Counted from the first letter of the stretch, positions 52,969 to 61,721 are shown. The stretch: 64,000 nt of DNA from Nitrincola alkalisediminis (GCF_009821115.1 NZ_VYTY01000007.1:62001-126000), one strand, 5' to 3'. Numbers and translations: made by a program. The notes: generated by a model not told the origin, from the letters alone.

Positions 52969-53031
52969 TGCATTCATAGCATAAATGCGCGACACTGTTT
53001 GTCGTTCTGATTTTTTAAAAAGGAGAAATGC

Positions 53032-53517
53032 ATGATCGATTTATTGCCTGAGTTGTGTGATCAGTATCCAGACTTGGTACAAGTGGTGGAGCCAATGTTC
53101 GCAAGCTTTGGGGGGCGAGAGATTTTTGGAGGTGAAATTGTGACGATTAAAGCCTTCGAAGATAATTCCTTGGTGCGTGAGCAAGTTGCCTTGCCTGGAG
53201 CGGGAAAGGTGCTGGTCGTTGATGGTGGCGGATCGATGCGAAAAGCCATGCTGGGCGATATGTTGGCTGAAAAAGCTGAAAAGAATGGTTGGGAAGGTCT
53301 GATCATTTATGGATGCATTCGTGATGTTAATGCCATCAGTCAGTTAGATGTCGGCGTGCAAGCGTTGGGTTCACACCCGATGAAAACGGACAAAAAGGGC
53401 GTCGGCGAATTGAATATTCCGGTCACATTTGGTGGTGTAACCTTTGTGCCCGGTCAATACGTGTATGCCGATAACAATGGGGTGTTAGTGTCACCAAAAG
53501 CCCTGACCCCTGCATGA
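53032..53517 (+). CDS. rraA: RraA, regulator of RNase E activity
   Basis: A 161-residue RraA, the same length as in E. coli. In enterobacteria it binds RNase E and dampens RNA decay; relatives are class II aldolases. Motifs are [49 protein letters not shown] and [22 protein letters not shown] gives a strong ribosome site. It lies 63 bases after ydiJ and may be co-transcribed; a stem-loop follows its stop. Confidence 0.93.
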   Translation: MIDLLPELCDQYPDLVQVVEPMFASFGGREIFGGEIVTIKAFEDNSLVREQVALPGAGKVLVVDGGGSMRKAMLGDMLAEKAEKNGWEGLIIYGCIRDVNAISQLDVGVQALGSHPMKTDKKGVGELNIPVTFGGVTFVPGQYVYADNNGVLVSPKALTPA

Positions 53518-53525
53518 AGCTCACT

Positions 53526-53557
53526 CAGCAGAGCCCGTGTCTACACGCGCTCTGCTG
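53526..53557 (+). terminator. Hairpin after rraA
   Basis: CAGCAGAGC pairs with GCTCTGCTG and, inside, CGTGT pairs with ACACG across one C-C mismatch and a two-base loop. It starts nine bases after the rraA stop. Only GTCTT follows, so termination is probably partial. Confidence 0.6.
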
Positions 53558-53575
53558 TCTTATGGGAGGCAGGGT

Positions 53576-54154
53576 TTGTCTGACTCAGAGCATATACGCG
53601 CCATCGTGCGTATTTTAGAAGCCAATCCACAGGGGGTGAGTGAGTTTGCCTTATTGAAGTCGCTTCAATCGGACAATATCATTCATTTAGACCCCGATAC
53701 GTTCACCGACAGTTTAAAGCTATTTCAAACGCATTTTCTGCTGTTCCATCATCTTTATAGCTTGCGGGATGAGTGGCATGAGGCGGGCAAGGGCAGCTTG
53801 TCGATTCATACCTTATCAATTCAGTTACGTCCCTATGTTCAGGGTGATGCTGGGCTTGTGCTAAATGACCCTTTGCGCGCGTATTATTTAGACCTTAATG
53901 AGCTTGCCAAAACAGAAGCTGAAGATGTTGAGCGGTTGTTGCATCGTTTCTGGCGTGGCTTATCTCAGCCCGTTCAATCAGATGAGCGTCAGCAAGCTTT
54001 ATCCATTTTGGGTTTAGAGAATGATGCAGATGCATCCAATATTCAAAAAGCATGGCGGCAGCAAGCGATGGCGCTTCATCCCGATCGTGGTGGTGATGCC
54101 GAGCAGTTTAAACAGGTTTGCTGGGCAAAAGACGTCCTTACAAAGCGCTTTTAG
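53576..54154 (+). CDS. DnaJ-related protein with C-terminal J domain
   Basis: A protein of about 192 residues. The N-terminal two thirds match the DnaJ-related family (SEHIRAIVRILEANPQGVSEFALLKSLQ, FQTHFLLFHHLYSLRDEW). The C-terminal J domain (about 140-192) has the HPD motif in MALHPDRGGDAEQFK and would stimulate a DnaK-type ATPase. I place the start at the TTG at 53576, six bases after GGGAGG. An upstream GTG at 53537 extends the frame but lies inside the rraA hairpin stem. It is an orphan J protein, not next to dnaK. Confidence 0.82.
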   Translation: MSDSEHIRAIVRILEANPQGVSEFALLKSLQSDNIIHLDPDTFTDSLKLFQTHFLLFHHLYSLRDEWHEAGKGSLSIHTLSIQLRPYVQGDAGLVLNDPLRAYYLDLNELAKTEAEDVERLLHRFWRGLSQPVQSDERQQALSILGLENDADASNIQKAWRQQAMALHPDRGGDAEQFKQVCWAKDVLTKRF

Positions 54155-54234
54155 CTCCAAATTTCATCAAAATTGGGAACCTCTCTGTCTTTGTGCGTTC
54201 ATATGCAGTCAACAAAGAGTAATGAGGAGTGAAC

Positions 54235-54624
54235 ATGGCGAAGTCCGTTAAAGCGCTGATTGTTGTGGTTGGTCTGGGTTTCTTGGGATGGCTTGTGCTG
54301 ACTTATTTAGTGGTTAAGCCTTTTTCAACAGATCTATCCGTGATTGGTGAAGGAAAGCCCGTTGTTGTTTTGGTACATGAAAGTTATATGCCAGCGGGAA
54401 TGGAAGCCATGGAGCGATTAAACCAAGTTCGGGGTGCGTTCGAAAGTGATATCAAATTTAGAGTGGCAGACTTAGGTACGCCGGATGGAAAAACGTTTGC
54501 CTCACTTCATGATGTGTTTGATGGGGCAATGGTGTTACTTGATGGGCAGGGTGAGCCCGTTCGTATTACTCTGGTGCCTGAGTCGATTGTGTCGCTCAAG
54601 CAAGAAATAGAGCGTTTGCGCTAG
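54235..54624 (+). CDS. Small membrane-anchored protein, possible thioredoxin-fold without CxxC
   Basis: A 129-residue protein with one N-terminal helix (about residues 5-26, VKALIVVVGLGFLGWLVLTYLVV) and a periplasmic part. VVVLVHESYMPAGMEAMERLNQ followed by FRVADLGTPDGKTFASLHDVFDGAMVLLDGQGEPV has the spacing of a thioredoxin-like fold, but the CxxC pair is absent (SYMPAG). GAGGAG precedes the ATG at 54235. I do not recognise the family; function unknown. Confidence 0.65.
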   Translation: MAKSVKALIVVVGLGFLGWLVLTYLVVKPFSTDLSVIGEGKPVVVLVHESYMPAGMEAMERLNQVRGAFESDIKFRVADLGTPDGKTFASLHDVFDGAMVLLDGQGEPVRITLVPESIVSLKQEIERLR

Positions 54625-54813
54625 CATTGGGCGTCTTAAGAGCAGATGAAGGGTTAAAATCGGTGATTGGACTTCATTAAGTCGTCCGTCTCTGGCACAA
54701 TCTTAGCGTGTTTGGGTTTATAACAACTACACTGCAATCAGCCTACGCATATCCTTTCAGCGATATCTTCTGTATTGGCGAAGTGCCGGTTTAATTTCGT
54801 ATTGATGAGTGAG

Positions 54814-54852
54814 CTCGACTTTTCGTCTTGGAAGTCGAGTTTTTATTTTTTT
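54814..54852 (+). terminator. Intrinsic terminator/attenuator just ahead of rnk
   Basis: CTCGACTT (54814-54821) pairs with AAGTCGAG (54832-54839), followed by a run of T with one A (54840-54852). The rnk ribosome site GGAG begins at the next base and the ATG is at 54866. It may end the upstream transcript, or act as a leader attenuator if rnk is transcribed from further upstream. Confidence 0.75.
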
Positions 54853-54865
54853 GGAGTTTTGAGAC

Positions 54866-55261
54866 ATGTCTGAGTTGCCCCCGATTAAAGTGTCTGAGTT
54901 AGATGTTGATAGACTTGAGGGATTGTTAGATAAAAAGCCGTATCGTGATGATAAGCGTTTTGATGGTCTGCGCTCTGAATTGGCGAGAGCGGAAGTGCTG
55001 CCTGTCGATGCGATGCCTGCGGACGTCGTTCGAATGAATTCAACGGTCACATTTGAGGTTGAAGAGAGTGGTAAGCAATTTCATTTGACCTTGTGTTATC
55101 CTCATGAGATTAATGGGCGTACTGAAACGTTGTCGATCTTCGCACCTATTGGAAGTGCTCTCTTGGGCTTGTCTGTTGGGCAAACAATAGACTGGACCCT
55201 GCCGGATGCGCATCATCGTCACGTTAGAATTATTCAGGTTGAAAATTCCTCATTGAGTTAA
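54866..55261 (+). CDS. rnk: Rnk, GreA/GreB-related regulator of nucleoside diphosphate kinase
   Basis: A 131-residue Rnk protein. An N-terminal coiled coil (about 1-50, VSELDVDRLEGLLD) precedes the FKBP-like GreA/GreB C-terminal domain (about 55-131; MNSTVTFEVEESGKQFHLTLCYPHE, SIFAPIGSALLGLSVGQTIDW). Rnk binds RNA polymerase but lacks the transcript-cleavage tip of GreA. The start follows GGAG. The hairpin with T-run directly upstream suggests conditional expression. Confidence 0.9.
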   Translation: MSELPPIKVSELDVDRLEGLLDKKPYRDDKRFDGLRSELARAEVLPVDAMPADVVRMNSTVTFEVEESGKQFHLTLCYPHEINGRTETLSIFAPIGSALLGLSVGQTIDWTLPDAHHRHVRIIQVENSSLS

Positions 55262-55274
55262 TTTGGAGCGTGTT

Positions 55275-55946
55275 GTGTACGAATTGCTTATTTTTGACTG
55301 GGATGGAACCATCATAGATTCGGAAGCCTTAATTATTTCCTGTATGCAGTCTGCCGCTCAAGAGGTCGGCGTTGAGCCGCCTCAGGATGAGGTGGTCAGG
55401 AATATTATTGGGCTTGGGCTTCCTGAGGCAATTATGCGCATCTTTCCAGATGCGGATCATCTGTTTGTTGAGAAAATGCGTATCGCTTATGCGCAACGGT
55501 TTATGCAGGCAGATCCAACCAAAACGCACTTGTTTCCTGGTGTTCGTGAAACACTAGAACGTTTGAAGGCCAAGGGCTATCGCTTGGCTGTTGCAACCGG
55601 AAAAAGTCGCAGGGGGTTGGATCGTGTGTTTACTGAAACCGGATTGGGTGTGCTTTTTGAAGTGTCAAAGTGTGCGGATGAAACGACATCAAAACCCGAT
55701 CCACATATGCTCGATGAAATCATCTGGTTGACGGGCGTAGATCGTAAGAAAGCCTTAATGATTGGTGATACGGAATATGACCTGTTAATGGGAAATAACG
55801 CAGGTATTGATACGGTTGCGGTCAGCTATGGCGCACACCATATTGATCGCTTGACGGCATTGGGTCCAGTAAAAGAAATTCATCATTTTCCCGATCTAGA
55901 GACGTGGTTGGATGGGTTGGTTCCCGTCGAATCGTTTAAAAGTTAA
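55275..55946 (+). CDS. HAD-superfamily phosphatase (phosphoglycolate phosphatase-like)
   Basis: A 223-residue HAD-IA hydrolase. Motif I is DWDGT (Asp8 nucleophile, Asp10), motif II is in AVATGKS, and motifs III/IV are SKPDPHMLDEI and MIGDTEYDLLMG. The cap domain lies between motifs I and II. In Pseudomonas a gene of this type sits just before sppA at the same locus. The GTG at 55275 is chosen because GGAG lies six bases upstream; the open frame begins with a TTG at 55263 that overlaps this site. Substrate is not proven. Confidence 0.88.
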   Translation: MYELLIFDWDGTIIDSEALIISCMQSAAQEVGVEPPQDEVVRNIIGLGLPEAIMRIFPDADHLFVEKMRIAYAQRFMQADPTKTHLFPGVRETLERLKAKGYRLAVATGKSRRGLDRVFTETGLGVLFEVSKCADETTSKPDPHMLDEIIWLTGVDRKKALMIGDTEYDLLMGNNAGIDTVAVSYGAHHIDRLTALGPVKEIHHFPDLETWLDGLVPVESFKS

Positions 55947-55959
55947 AAAGGAGGTTTAC

Positions 55960-57030
55960 GTGAGCAATAATCATTGGGATGATCCGGAACAGCAGGCTAA
56001 AACCGAGTCGCTTGATAAGGCGTATACTGAAGCCAAACCCGATGCGAAGCTGGAAAAGACTTTAGAAAAAGCGGCAGTGGATACGAACAGCAAAGAGTGG
56101 CGTTTGATTGAAAAAATCGTTTCCTCACTCAATGTTGAGCAGCGTCGCTCAAGACGCTGGGGTATCTTCTTTAAGTTTTTGACGTTTAGCTACTTGTTCG
56201 CATTGTTGGCGATTTTTTTTATCGGAAAAGATTTTTCAGGTGCAAAAGAGAGTGTCGAGCGAAAAGAGCACGTGGCGCTTATAGAGGTGTCAGGGGTCAT
56301 AGCCGATGGTGCGGATGCCAGCGCAGATAATGTTGTAACGGCCTTGCGCAATGCATTTTCTGCCAATCAAAGTCGAGCTGTTATTTTGCGTATCAACAGC
56401 CCTGGAGGTAGCCCAGTTCAGGCAGGCTATATTAATGATGAGATTAAGCGTTTGCGTGCTTTGCATCCGGACAAAAAAGTCTATGCGGTGATTACCGATT
56501 TGGGCGCGTCAGGTGGGTATTACATTGCAGTGGCCGCTGATGAAATTTATGCAGACAAAGCCAGTTTAGTGGGTTCCATCGGCGTGACTTCATCAGGTTT
56601 CGGTTTTACGGATCTGATTGACCGGATGGGGATTGAGCGAAGAACCTTGACGGCGGGTGAAAATAAGGCCTTTTTAGATCCGTTTAGTCCCCTGAAAGAC
56701 GATGATAAGGCCTTCTGGCAGACGGTTCTGGATACAACTCATCGTCAATTCATTGCCGTGGTTGAAGAGGGTCGTGGAGATCGATTGGTGGACACCTCTC
56801 AACTTTACACCGGTTTTATCTGGAGCGGAGAGCAAGCTTTGGCGCTGGGTTTGATCGACGGTCTTGGTAGCAGTAGTTACGTGGCTCGAGAAGTTGTTCA
56901 GGTTCCACATATGGTGAATTACACCTATCAACCATCACCCTTTGATCGTGTGTTTGATCGTCTGGGGCTTTCGATTGCTAAACACTTGAGTCAGCAGTTG
57001 AGTATTCAGTGGGTGCCACAATTAAACTAG
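55960..57030 (+). CDS. sppA: SppA/SohB-type S49 signal-peptide peptidase
   Basis: A 356-residue single-domain S49 protease anchored by one N-terminal helix (about residues 70-88). LRINSPGGSPVQAG and LGASGGYYIAVAADEIYADKASLVGSIGV mark the family; the Ser in GASGG is the nucleophile and a downstream Lys completes the dyad. It degrades signal peptides in the membrane. The start is GTG at 55960 after AAGGAGG; the open frame upstream (from 55912) lies in the phosphatase gene. Likely co-transcribed with the phosphatase. Confidence 0.92.
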   Translation: MSNNHWDDPEQQAKTESLDKAYTEAKPDAKLEKTLEKAAVDTNSKEWRLIEKIVSSLNVEQRRSRRWGIFFKFLTFSYLFALLAIFFIGKDFSGAKESVERKEHVALIEVSGVIADGADASADNVVTALRNAFSANQSRAVILRINSPGGSPVQAGYINDEIKRLRALHPDKKVYAVITDLGASGGYYIAVAADEIYADKASLVGSIGVTSSGFGFTDLIDRMGIERRTLTAGENKAFLDPFSPLKDDDKAFWQTVLDTTHRQFIAVVEEGRGDRLVDTSQLYTGFIWSGEQALALGLIDGLGSSSYVAREVVQVPHMVNYTYQPSPFDRVFDRLGLSIAKHLSQQLSIQWVPQLN

Positions 57031-57065
57031 CGGGCTTAGGTGTGTTGACGTGTTTTGGTAGTAGA

Positions 57066-57089
57066 GTCTCGCCCGCTTAGGGGCGAGAC
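57066..57089. terminator. Convergent terminator hairpin
   Basis: A perfect 9-bp GC-rich stem (GTCTCGCCC/GGGCGAGAC) with loop GCTTAG lies between sppA (+) and maf (-). There is no clear T-run on either strand. Confidence 0.65.
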
Positions 57090-57092
57090 ATC

Positions 57093-57674
57093 TCAAAGAA
57101 TCTCAACCCCTTCATTTTCCAGCATTCGTACCAAGCGAATAAGCGGGAGTCCAATTAGCGTATTGGGGTCATCACCTTCAAGTTTATCAAATAAAATGAT
57201 TCCCAGCCCTTCGGATTTAAAGCTGCCTGCGCAATCAAATGGCTGTTCACGTTCAAGGTATCGATCGATCATTACGGGCGTGAGCTGCCTAAAGTGCACA
57301 TTAAACGGCACGACTTCTGTTTGCGTGATGCCTGTCGTCGTGTTGTGTAAGGATAATCCGGTTAAAAACTGCACGCAGCGACCCGATAGGCGCATTAGCT
57401 GAGTCGTCGCATTGTTTTTTGATCCCGGTTTGCCGAGGATGTCACCATCAATAGTGGCAACTTGATCTGAACCAATAATTAAGGTGTCTGGGTATAAGGT
57501 GGCGAGCACTTCTGCCTTGGCTGCGGACAATCTAGCGACCAGTTTTTCTGCCGACTCGTTTGCAAGTGGTGTTTCGTCAACATCGGGCTTTCTGCAACGA
57601 TAAGCGAATCCAAGCTTATCAAGTAACGCTTTTCGGTAAGGTGAGCTAGAGGCAAGCACGATGTTTCTATTCAT
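57093..57674 (-). CDS. maf: Maf-like nucleotide pyrophosphatase (YceF subfamily)
   Basis: A 193-residue Maf/YceF protein that hydrolyses noncanonical nucleotides; the YceF group acts on 7-methyl-GTP. Motifs are LASSSPYRKALLDKLG, DVDETPLANESAEKLVARLSAAKA, LIIGSDQVATIDG and FDCAGSFKSEGLG. The ATG at 57674 gives the standard N-terminus; upstream codons to 57758 do not. It is divergent from yceD, as at the corresponding Pseudomonas and E. coli loci. Confidence 0.93.
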   Translation of the reverse strand: MNRNIVLASSSPYRKALLDKLGFAYRCRKPDVDETPLANESAEKLVARLSAAKAEVLATLYPDTLIIGSDQVATIDGDILGKPGSKNNATTQLMRLSGRCVQFLTGLSLHNTTTGITQTEVVPFNVHFRQLTPVMIDRYLEREQPFDCAGSFKSEGLGIILFDKLEGDDPNTLIGLPLIRLVRMLENEGVEIL

Positions 57675-57751
57675 AAAGAGCCTTTTTTTGATAAAATAAC
57701 CAGTATTCATATGATAAACACAATTTAATTGAATGAAAGCCCTGAATCCCT

Positions 57752-57780
57752 TTGACACGAAGGCATTCAGTGCCTAGAAT
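57752..57780 (+). promoter_or_regulatory. Promoter of the yceD-rpmF-plsX-fab operon
   Basis: TTGACA (57752-57757) and TAGAAT (57775-57780) have the ideal 17-base spacing. The expected start of transcription is at about 57787, three bases before the yceD ATG. Confidence 0.8.
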
Positions 57781-57789
57781 TGCGCGCTT

Positions 57790-58314
57790 ATGTCGAACGG
57801 TCAATTACCCAAAAAAGCAGACCCGCGTAAGCTTGCTGAGCGGGAAGCGCAAATTACTGGCAGCGTTGAATTTTCAGCGATGCCCCGTCTTGTTTCTTTT
57901 TTATGTCAAGAAACAGGCACGGCTCAGGCTGAGTTGAATTTCTCAACAGATGAACAGTATTTGCGAACAGTGAAAGGAAGTGTTCAGGCCAAAGTATTTA
58001 TGACCTGTCAGCGCTGCCTTGAGCCCGTTGCACTGGATCTTGATGAAGAGATCTGCCTTGCTGTGGTCCTCAATGAGGAGCAGGCCAGAAACCTACCAGG
58101 GTATTACGATCCGCTTCTTATGCTTGATGAAGATGCAGATCTTATTGCTTTGGTTGAAGATGAATTAATTCTGGGGCTGCCATCTGTGCCTTTGCACCAT
58201 GATTGCAGTGTGCAGATGTCATTTGGTGAGGCCGAGACCGTTAGTCCAGAGCAACAAAAACCTAACCCTTTTAGTGTGTTAGCCCAGTTAAAAAACAAGG
58301 CTGACAAGAGTTAA
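57790..58314 (+). CDS. yceD: YceD (DUF177), 23S rRNA accumulation protein
   Basis: A 174-residue DUF177 protein, always next to rpmF and tied to 23S rRNA accumulation. VKGSVQAKVFMTCQRCLEPVALDLDEEI carries the CxxC, and ADLIALVEDELILGLPSVPLHHDC the second conserved segment. There is no Shine-Dalgarno sequence before the ATG at 57790 and the promoter lies immediately upstream, so translation may be leaderless. First gene of the fatty-acid operon. Confidence 0.92.
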   Translation: MSNGQLPKKADPRKLAEREAQITGSVEFSAMPRLVSFLCQETGTAQAELNFSTDEQYLRTVKGSVQAKVFMTCQRCLEPVALDLDEEICLAVVLNEEQARNLPGYYDPLLMLDEDADLIALVEDELILGLPSVPLHHDCSVQMSFGEAETVSPEQQKPNPFSVLAQLKNKADKS

Positions 58315-58332
58315 ACCAGGAGTTTTATTACC

Positions 58333-58515
58333 ATGGCAGTACAGCAGAACAAAAAATCCCGTTCAAGACGTGATATGCGTCGTTCGCACGATGCGTTGAC
58401 GGGTCCTACTTTGGCAGTTGATGCAACGACTGGCGAAACACACCGTCGTCACCACGTAAGTGCAGATGGCTTCTACCGTGGTCGTCAGGTTATTACTAAG
58501 CAAGACGACGAGTAA
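58333..58515 (+). CDS. rpmF: 50S ribosomal protein L32
   Basis: A 60-residue L32. [19 protein letters not shown] is the canonical N-terminus, and the protein ends in VITKQDDE. It lacks the zinc-binding cysteines of some L32 paralogues, as is usual in gammaproteobacteria. AGGAGTTTTATTACC precedes the ATG. It lies 18 bases after yceD and 2 before plsX. Confidence 0.96.
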   Translation: MAVQQNKKSRSRRDMRRSHDALTGPTLAVDATTGETHRRHHVSADGFYRGRQVITKQDDE

Positions 58516-58517
58516 GC

Positions 58518-59546
58518 TTGGTTCCAAAACTGAGTATCGCTGTTGATACAATGGGCGGGGACTTTGGTCCCCGCATCACCGTTCCCGCCTGTCTCCACGC
58601 TCTCGCACTGCACCCTGCATTGCATATCTACTTAATTGGTCAGTCATCTTTAATTGATCCTTTGTTGGTCGATTCTGATCTTTTGTTAGACCGTCTTACT
58701 GTTATTGATTGTCAAGACGCTGTCTCAATGGATGATAAGCCATCGTATGCGCTTCGGCATCGCCAGCATTCCTCCATGGCTAAAGCTCTGCAGATGGTTA
58801 AAGAGGGTGTCGTTTCTGCTTGCGTGAGTGCTGGAAATACCGGTGCCTTGATGGCGCTTGCTCGCAAAACACTGGGCATGCTTCCTGGTGTTGATCGTCC
58901 TGCGATCATTAGCGCTGTTCCTACCGCGAAAGGGTGTTGCTACCTTTTGGATTTGGGTGCAAATGTAGACTGCAGTGCCGACCATTTATTGCAGTTTGCT
59001 TTAATGGGGTCTGGAATGGTGAAAGCGGTCGAGGGGCTTGAGCATCCTCGTGTGGCTTTGTTAAATATAGGAATTGAAACCTATAAGGGCAATGAGCAGG
59101 TACGCTTGGCCGCTGAGCGATTCAAAGTGCAGTCTCAATTGAATTACATCGGCTTTATTGAGGCAGACTCTGTGTTTGATCATCGTGCAGATGTTATTGT
59201 GTGTGATGGTTTTACAGGCAATATCGCCTTAAAAAGCTCGGAAGGTTTGGCACGCTTTATTGCTTCAAAATTGCGAATCAGTTTTTCTCAGAACATCTAT
59301 CGACGTATGCTGGGCTGGCTGGCGCGTCCTGTTTTGAAAGAATTGCAGCAGCAAATAGATCCTGGGCGACGCAACGGGGCTGCTTTTTTGGGCTTGCAAG
59401 GTATTGTTATAAAAAGTCATGGTGGTGCAAACCAAGATCATTTTGTTTGTGCTATTTCTCAGGCTGTTACTGATATTCATAATGATGTGCCGGGCCGTAT
59501 CCGTGATACAATTGCCTCGCAATTGGGTCAGTTATCTAGAGAGTAG
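58518..59546 (+). CDS. plsX: Phosphate acyltransferase PlsX
   Basis: A 342-residue PlsX, which makes acyl-phosphate from acyl-ACP for phospholipid synthesis. It begins SIAVDTMGGDFGPRITVPA, with SAGNTGALMALA, VDRPAIISAVPT and VCDGFTGNIALKSSEG further on. The start is TTG at 58518, two bases after the rpmF stop and without a good ribosome site, which suggests coupling to rpmF translation. Confidence 0.94.
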   Translation: MVPKLSIAVDTMGGDFGPRITVPACLHALALHPALHIYLIGQSSLIDPLLVDSDLLLDRLTVIDCQDAVSMDDKPSYALRHRQHSSMAKALQMVKEGVVSACVSAGNTGALMALARKTLGMLPGVDRPAIISAVPTAKGCCYLLDLGANVDCSADHLLQFALMGSGMVKAVEGLEHPRVALLNIGIETYKGNEQVRLAAERFKVQSQLNYIGFIEADSVFDHRADVIVCDGFTGNIALKSSEGLARFIASKLRISFSQNIYRRMLGWLARPVLKELQQQIDPGRRNGAAFLGLQGIVIKSHGGANQDHFVCAISQAVTDIHNDVPGRIRDTIASQLGQLSRE

Positions 59547-59621
59547 TCTGTCGCAGGGTGTAGAATCGTCGGCGAATTGTGGCGGTATAATGTCGGCTGC
59601 GATGGGTGATAAGAGGAATAT

Positions 59622-60557
59622 ATGTCTAATACGCTGGGTTTTGTTTTTCCAGGGCAGGGTTCTCAACAGCTTGGAATGTTGTCAGAGTTGGCCGCTCTTT
59701 ATCCATCTATCCAAGAAACCTTTGAGCAGTCATCGGAAGCGCTTGGTTTTGATCTATGGGCTATGGTACAAAGCGGTGAAGAGTCAGTGCTTAATGCGAC
59801 TGAAAATACACAGCCAGCGTTATTAACCGCCAGCGTAGCTTTGTGGCGTCTTTGGGGTCAGTTAAGTGAAGCGAAGCCAGTTGTGTTGGCTGGGCATAGT
59901 CTTGGTGAGTATTCTGCTCTAGTTTGTGCAGGAGCGTTGACCTTAGAAGAGGGTGTGCGTTTAGTTCGTCGTCGAGGCGAGTTAATGCAGCAGGCCGTTG
60001 CTCCGGGTGCTGGTGCGATGGCTGCCATTTTAGGGCTGGATGATGAGGCGGTCAGATTGGCGTGCCTGGAGGCTGCGAAGCAGGGTGGAGTTGTTGCTCC
60101 CGTGAATTTTAATTGTCCAGGTCAGGTTGTTATTGCGGGCGAGAAAGCAGCGGTTGAGCGAGGTATTCTCGCCTGTAAAGAGGCGGGTGCCAAGCGCGCA
60201 ATTGAGTTGCCTGTCAGCGTCCCTTCTCACTGTGAACTGATGAAACCTGCAGCTGATGAGTTGGCCGCTTCTTTTGCGCGCCTAAACTTTGTTACGCCCA
60301 GTTTGCCAATCGTGCAAAATGTCGATGCCAATATAGCGGACGATCTCGTAATTTTGCAGAAGAATGTGTTGTCGCAGCTGTATAATCCTGTATTGTGGAC
60401 GGCTTCAGTACAGCGAATGTCCGAGATGGGAGTGACTGCGTTGGTTGAGTGCGGTCCCGGTAAAGTGCTGTGTGGTCTTAACAAGAAAATTGACCGGTCA
60501 CTTGAAGTAGTTTCAATCTGTGATGTGGCGGGTCTTGAAAAAGCACTCAGTTTATAA
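59622..60557 (+). CDS. fabD: Malonyl-CoA:ACP transacylase FabD
   Basis: A 311-residue transacylase that loads malonate on ACP. It begins FVFPGQGSQQLGML, has the nucleophile S93 in GHSLGEYSAL and the catalytic His in VPSHCELM, and ends in VVSICDVAGLEKAL. GAGGAA precedes the ATG. It lies 75 bases after plsX in the operon. Confidence 0.96.
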   Translation: MSNTLGFVFPGQGSQQLGMLSELAALYPSIQETFEQSSEALGFDLWAMVQSGEESVLNATENTQPALLTASVALWRLWGQLSEAKPVVLAGHSLGEYSALVCAGALTLEEGVRLVRRRGELMQQAVAPGAGAMAAILGLDDEAVRLACLEAAKQGGVVAPVNFNCPGQVVIAGEKAAVERGILACKEAGAKRAIELPVSVPSHCELMKPAADELAASFARLNFVTPSLPIVQNVDANIADDLVILQKNVLSQLYNPVLWTASVQRMSEMGVTALVECGPGKVLCGLNKKIDRSLEVVSICDVAGLEKALSL

Positions 60558-60575
60558 AGATTGTCAGGAAGTCTT

Positions 60576-61319
60576 ATGAGTATTGAAGGTAAAGTCGCGC
60601 TGGTTACTGGCGCAACCCGTGGAATAGGTAAAGCAATTGCTGAAAATTTGGCAGCCCAAGGTGCGATCGTGGTTGGAACAGCGACCAGTGATCAGGGTGC
60701 GGCTGCAATCAGTGGTTACCTTGCAGCATTGGGGAATAGTGGGCGAGGGCTTGTATTGGATGTTGCGTCTCCTGAGTCTGTTGAGGCTGTCTTGAAGAGC
60801 ATATCCGATGAGTTTGGTGTGATTGAGATTTTAGTGAATAATGCGGGCATTACTCGTGATAATATCATGTTGCGTATGAAGAACGACGAGTGGGATTCGG
60901 TTATCAACACCAACTTAAGTTCTAGTTATCGCCTAGTAAAAGGTTGCTTACGTGGCATGACTAAAGCGCGTTGGGGACGTATAATCAGCATCAGCTCAGT
61001 CGTGGGTTCAATGGGTAATGCAGGCCAGGCGAATTATGCGGCAGCCAAAGCAGGCTTAGAGGGTTTCTCTCGAGCATTAGCTAGAGAGATAGGGTCTCGC
61101 AATATTACGGTGAACTGTGTAGCCCCTGGCTTCATAGATACTGATATGACGTCGGGATTGGCAGAGGAGCATAAAGCCACTCTGCAAGCACAGATCCCTA
61201 TGGCACGACTAGGTCAGCCCAATGAAATAGCCTCTGTTGTCGGCTTTTTGGCGGGTGAAGGTGGAAGTTACGTAACAGGTGAGACGATTCATGTCAATGG
61301 TGGCATGTACATGTCTTGA
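60576..61319 (+). CDS. fabG: 3-oxoacyl-ACP reductase FabG
   Basis: A 247-residue NADPH-dependent reductase of the SDR family. The cofactor loop is TGATRGIG, NNAGITRDNIMLRM is typical of FabG, and the catalytic Ser-Tyr-Lys lies in ISSVVGSMGNAGQANYAAAKAG as separate family blocks. The ATG at 60576 follows CAGGAAG; the extra codons from 60561 do not match the family. It lies 18 bases after fabD. Confidence 0.96.
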   Translation: MSIEGKVALVTGATRGIGKAIAENLAAQGAIVVGTATSDQGAAAISGYLAALGNSGRGLVLDVASPESVEAVLKSISDEFGVIEILVNNAGITRDNIMLRMKNDEWDSVINTNLSSSYRLVKGCLRGMTKARWGRIISISSVVGSMGNAGQANYAAAKAGLEGFSRALAREIGSRNITVNCVAPGFIDTDMTSGLAEEHKATLQAQIPMARLGQPNEIASVVGFLAGEGGSYVTGETIHVNGGMYMS

Positions 61320-61487
61320 TGTACATTATTCGCGTTAAAGAATTGTTTTTTGTGTACAGATGTTGATAATTGTCGATCAGCAATAACTAAATCCGTCAAC
61401 ACGCTTGCTAGAGTGTTATCGGTTCTAATAAAATTGCGTCTCGCATCTTGGGATGTGATGGTGTCATAAAGTTAAATAGGAAGAGAT

Positions 61488-61721
61488 ATGAGTAATATTG
61501 AAGAGCGCGTTAAGAAAATCATCGCAGAGCAGCTGGGTGTAAAAGAAGAAGAAGTCGTGAACAGTGCTTCTTTCGTCGAAGACCTTGGCGCTGACTCGCT
61601 CGATACTGTTGAGCTAGTGATGGCACTGGAAGAGGAGTTTGAAACTGAGATTCCTGATGAGGAAGCAGAAAAAATTACCACTGTTCAGCTAGCGATCGAT
61701 TACATCAACGCGCATCAGTAA
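61488..61721 (+). CDS. acpP: Acyl carrier protein
   Basis: A 77-residue acidic ACP. S37 in [12 protein letters not shown] takes the phosphopantetheine arm. AGGAAGAG precedes the ATG. The 168-base gap after fabG has a promoter candidate (TTGCTA near 61406 and TAATAA near 61427), so acpP probably also has its own promoter. A strong terminator follows, consistent with separate high expression. Confidence 0.98.
   Translation: MSNIEERVKKIIAEQLGVKEEEVVNSASFVEDLGADSLDTVELVMALEEEFETEIPDEEAEKITTVQLAIDYINAHQ

Noticed and set aside
54757-55050. Minus-strand frame of 97 codons over the rnk start
   Set aside because: It is antisense to rnk with no ribosome site; rnk is clearly the real gene.
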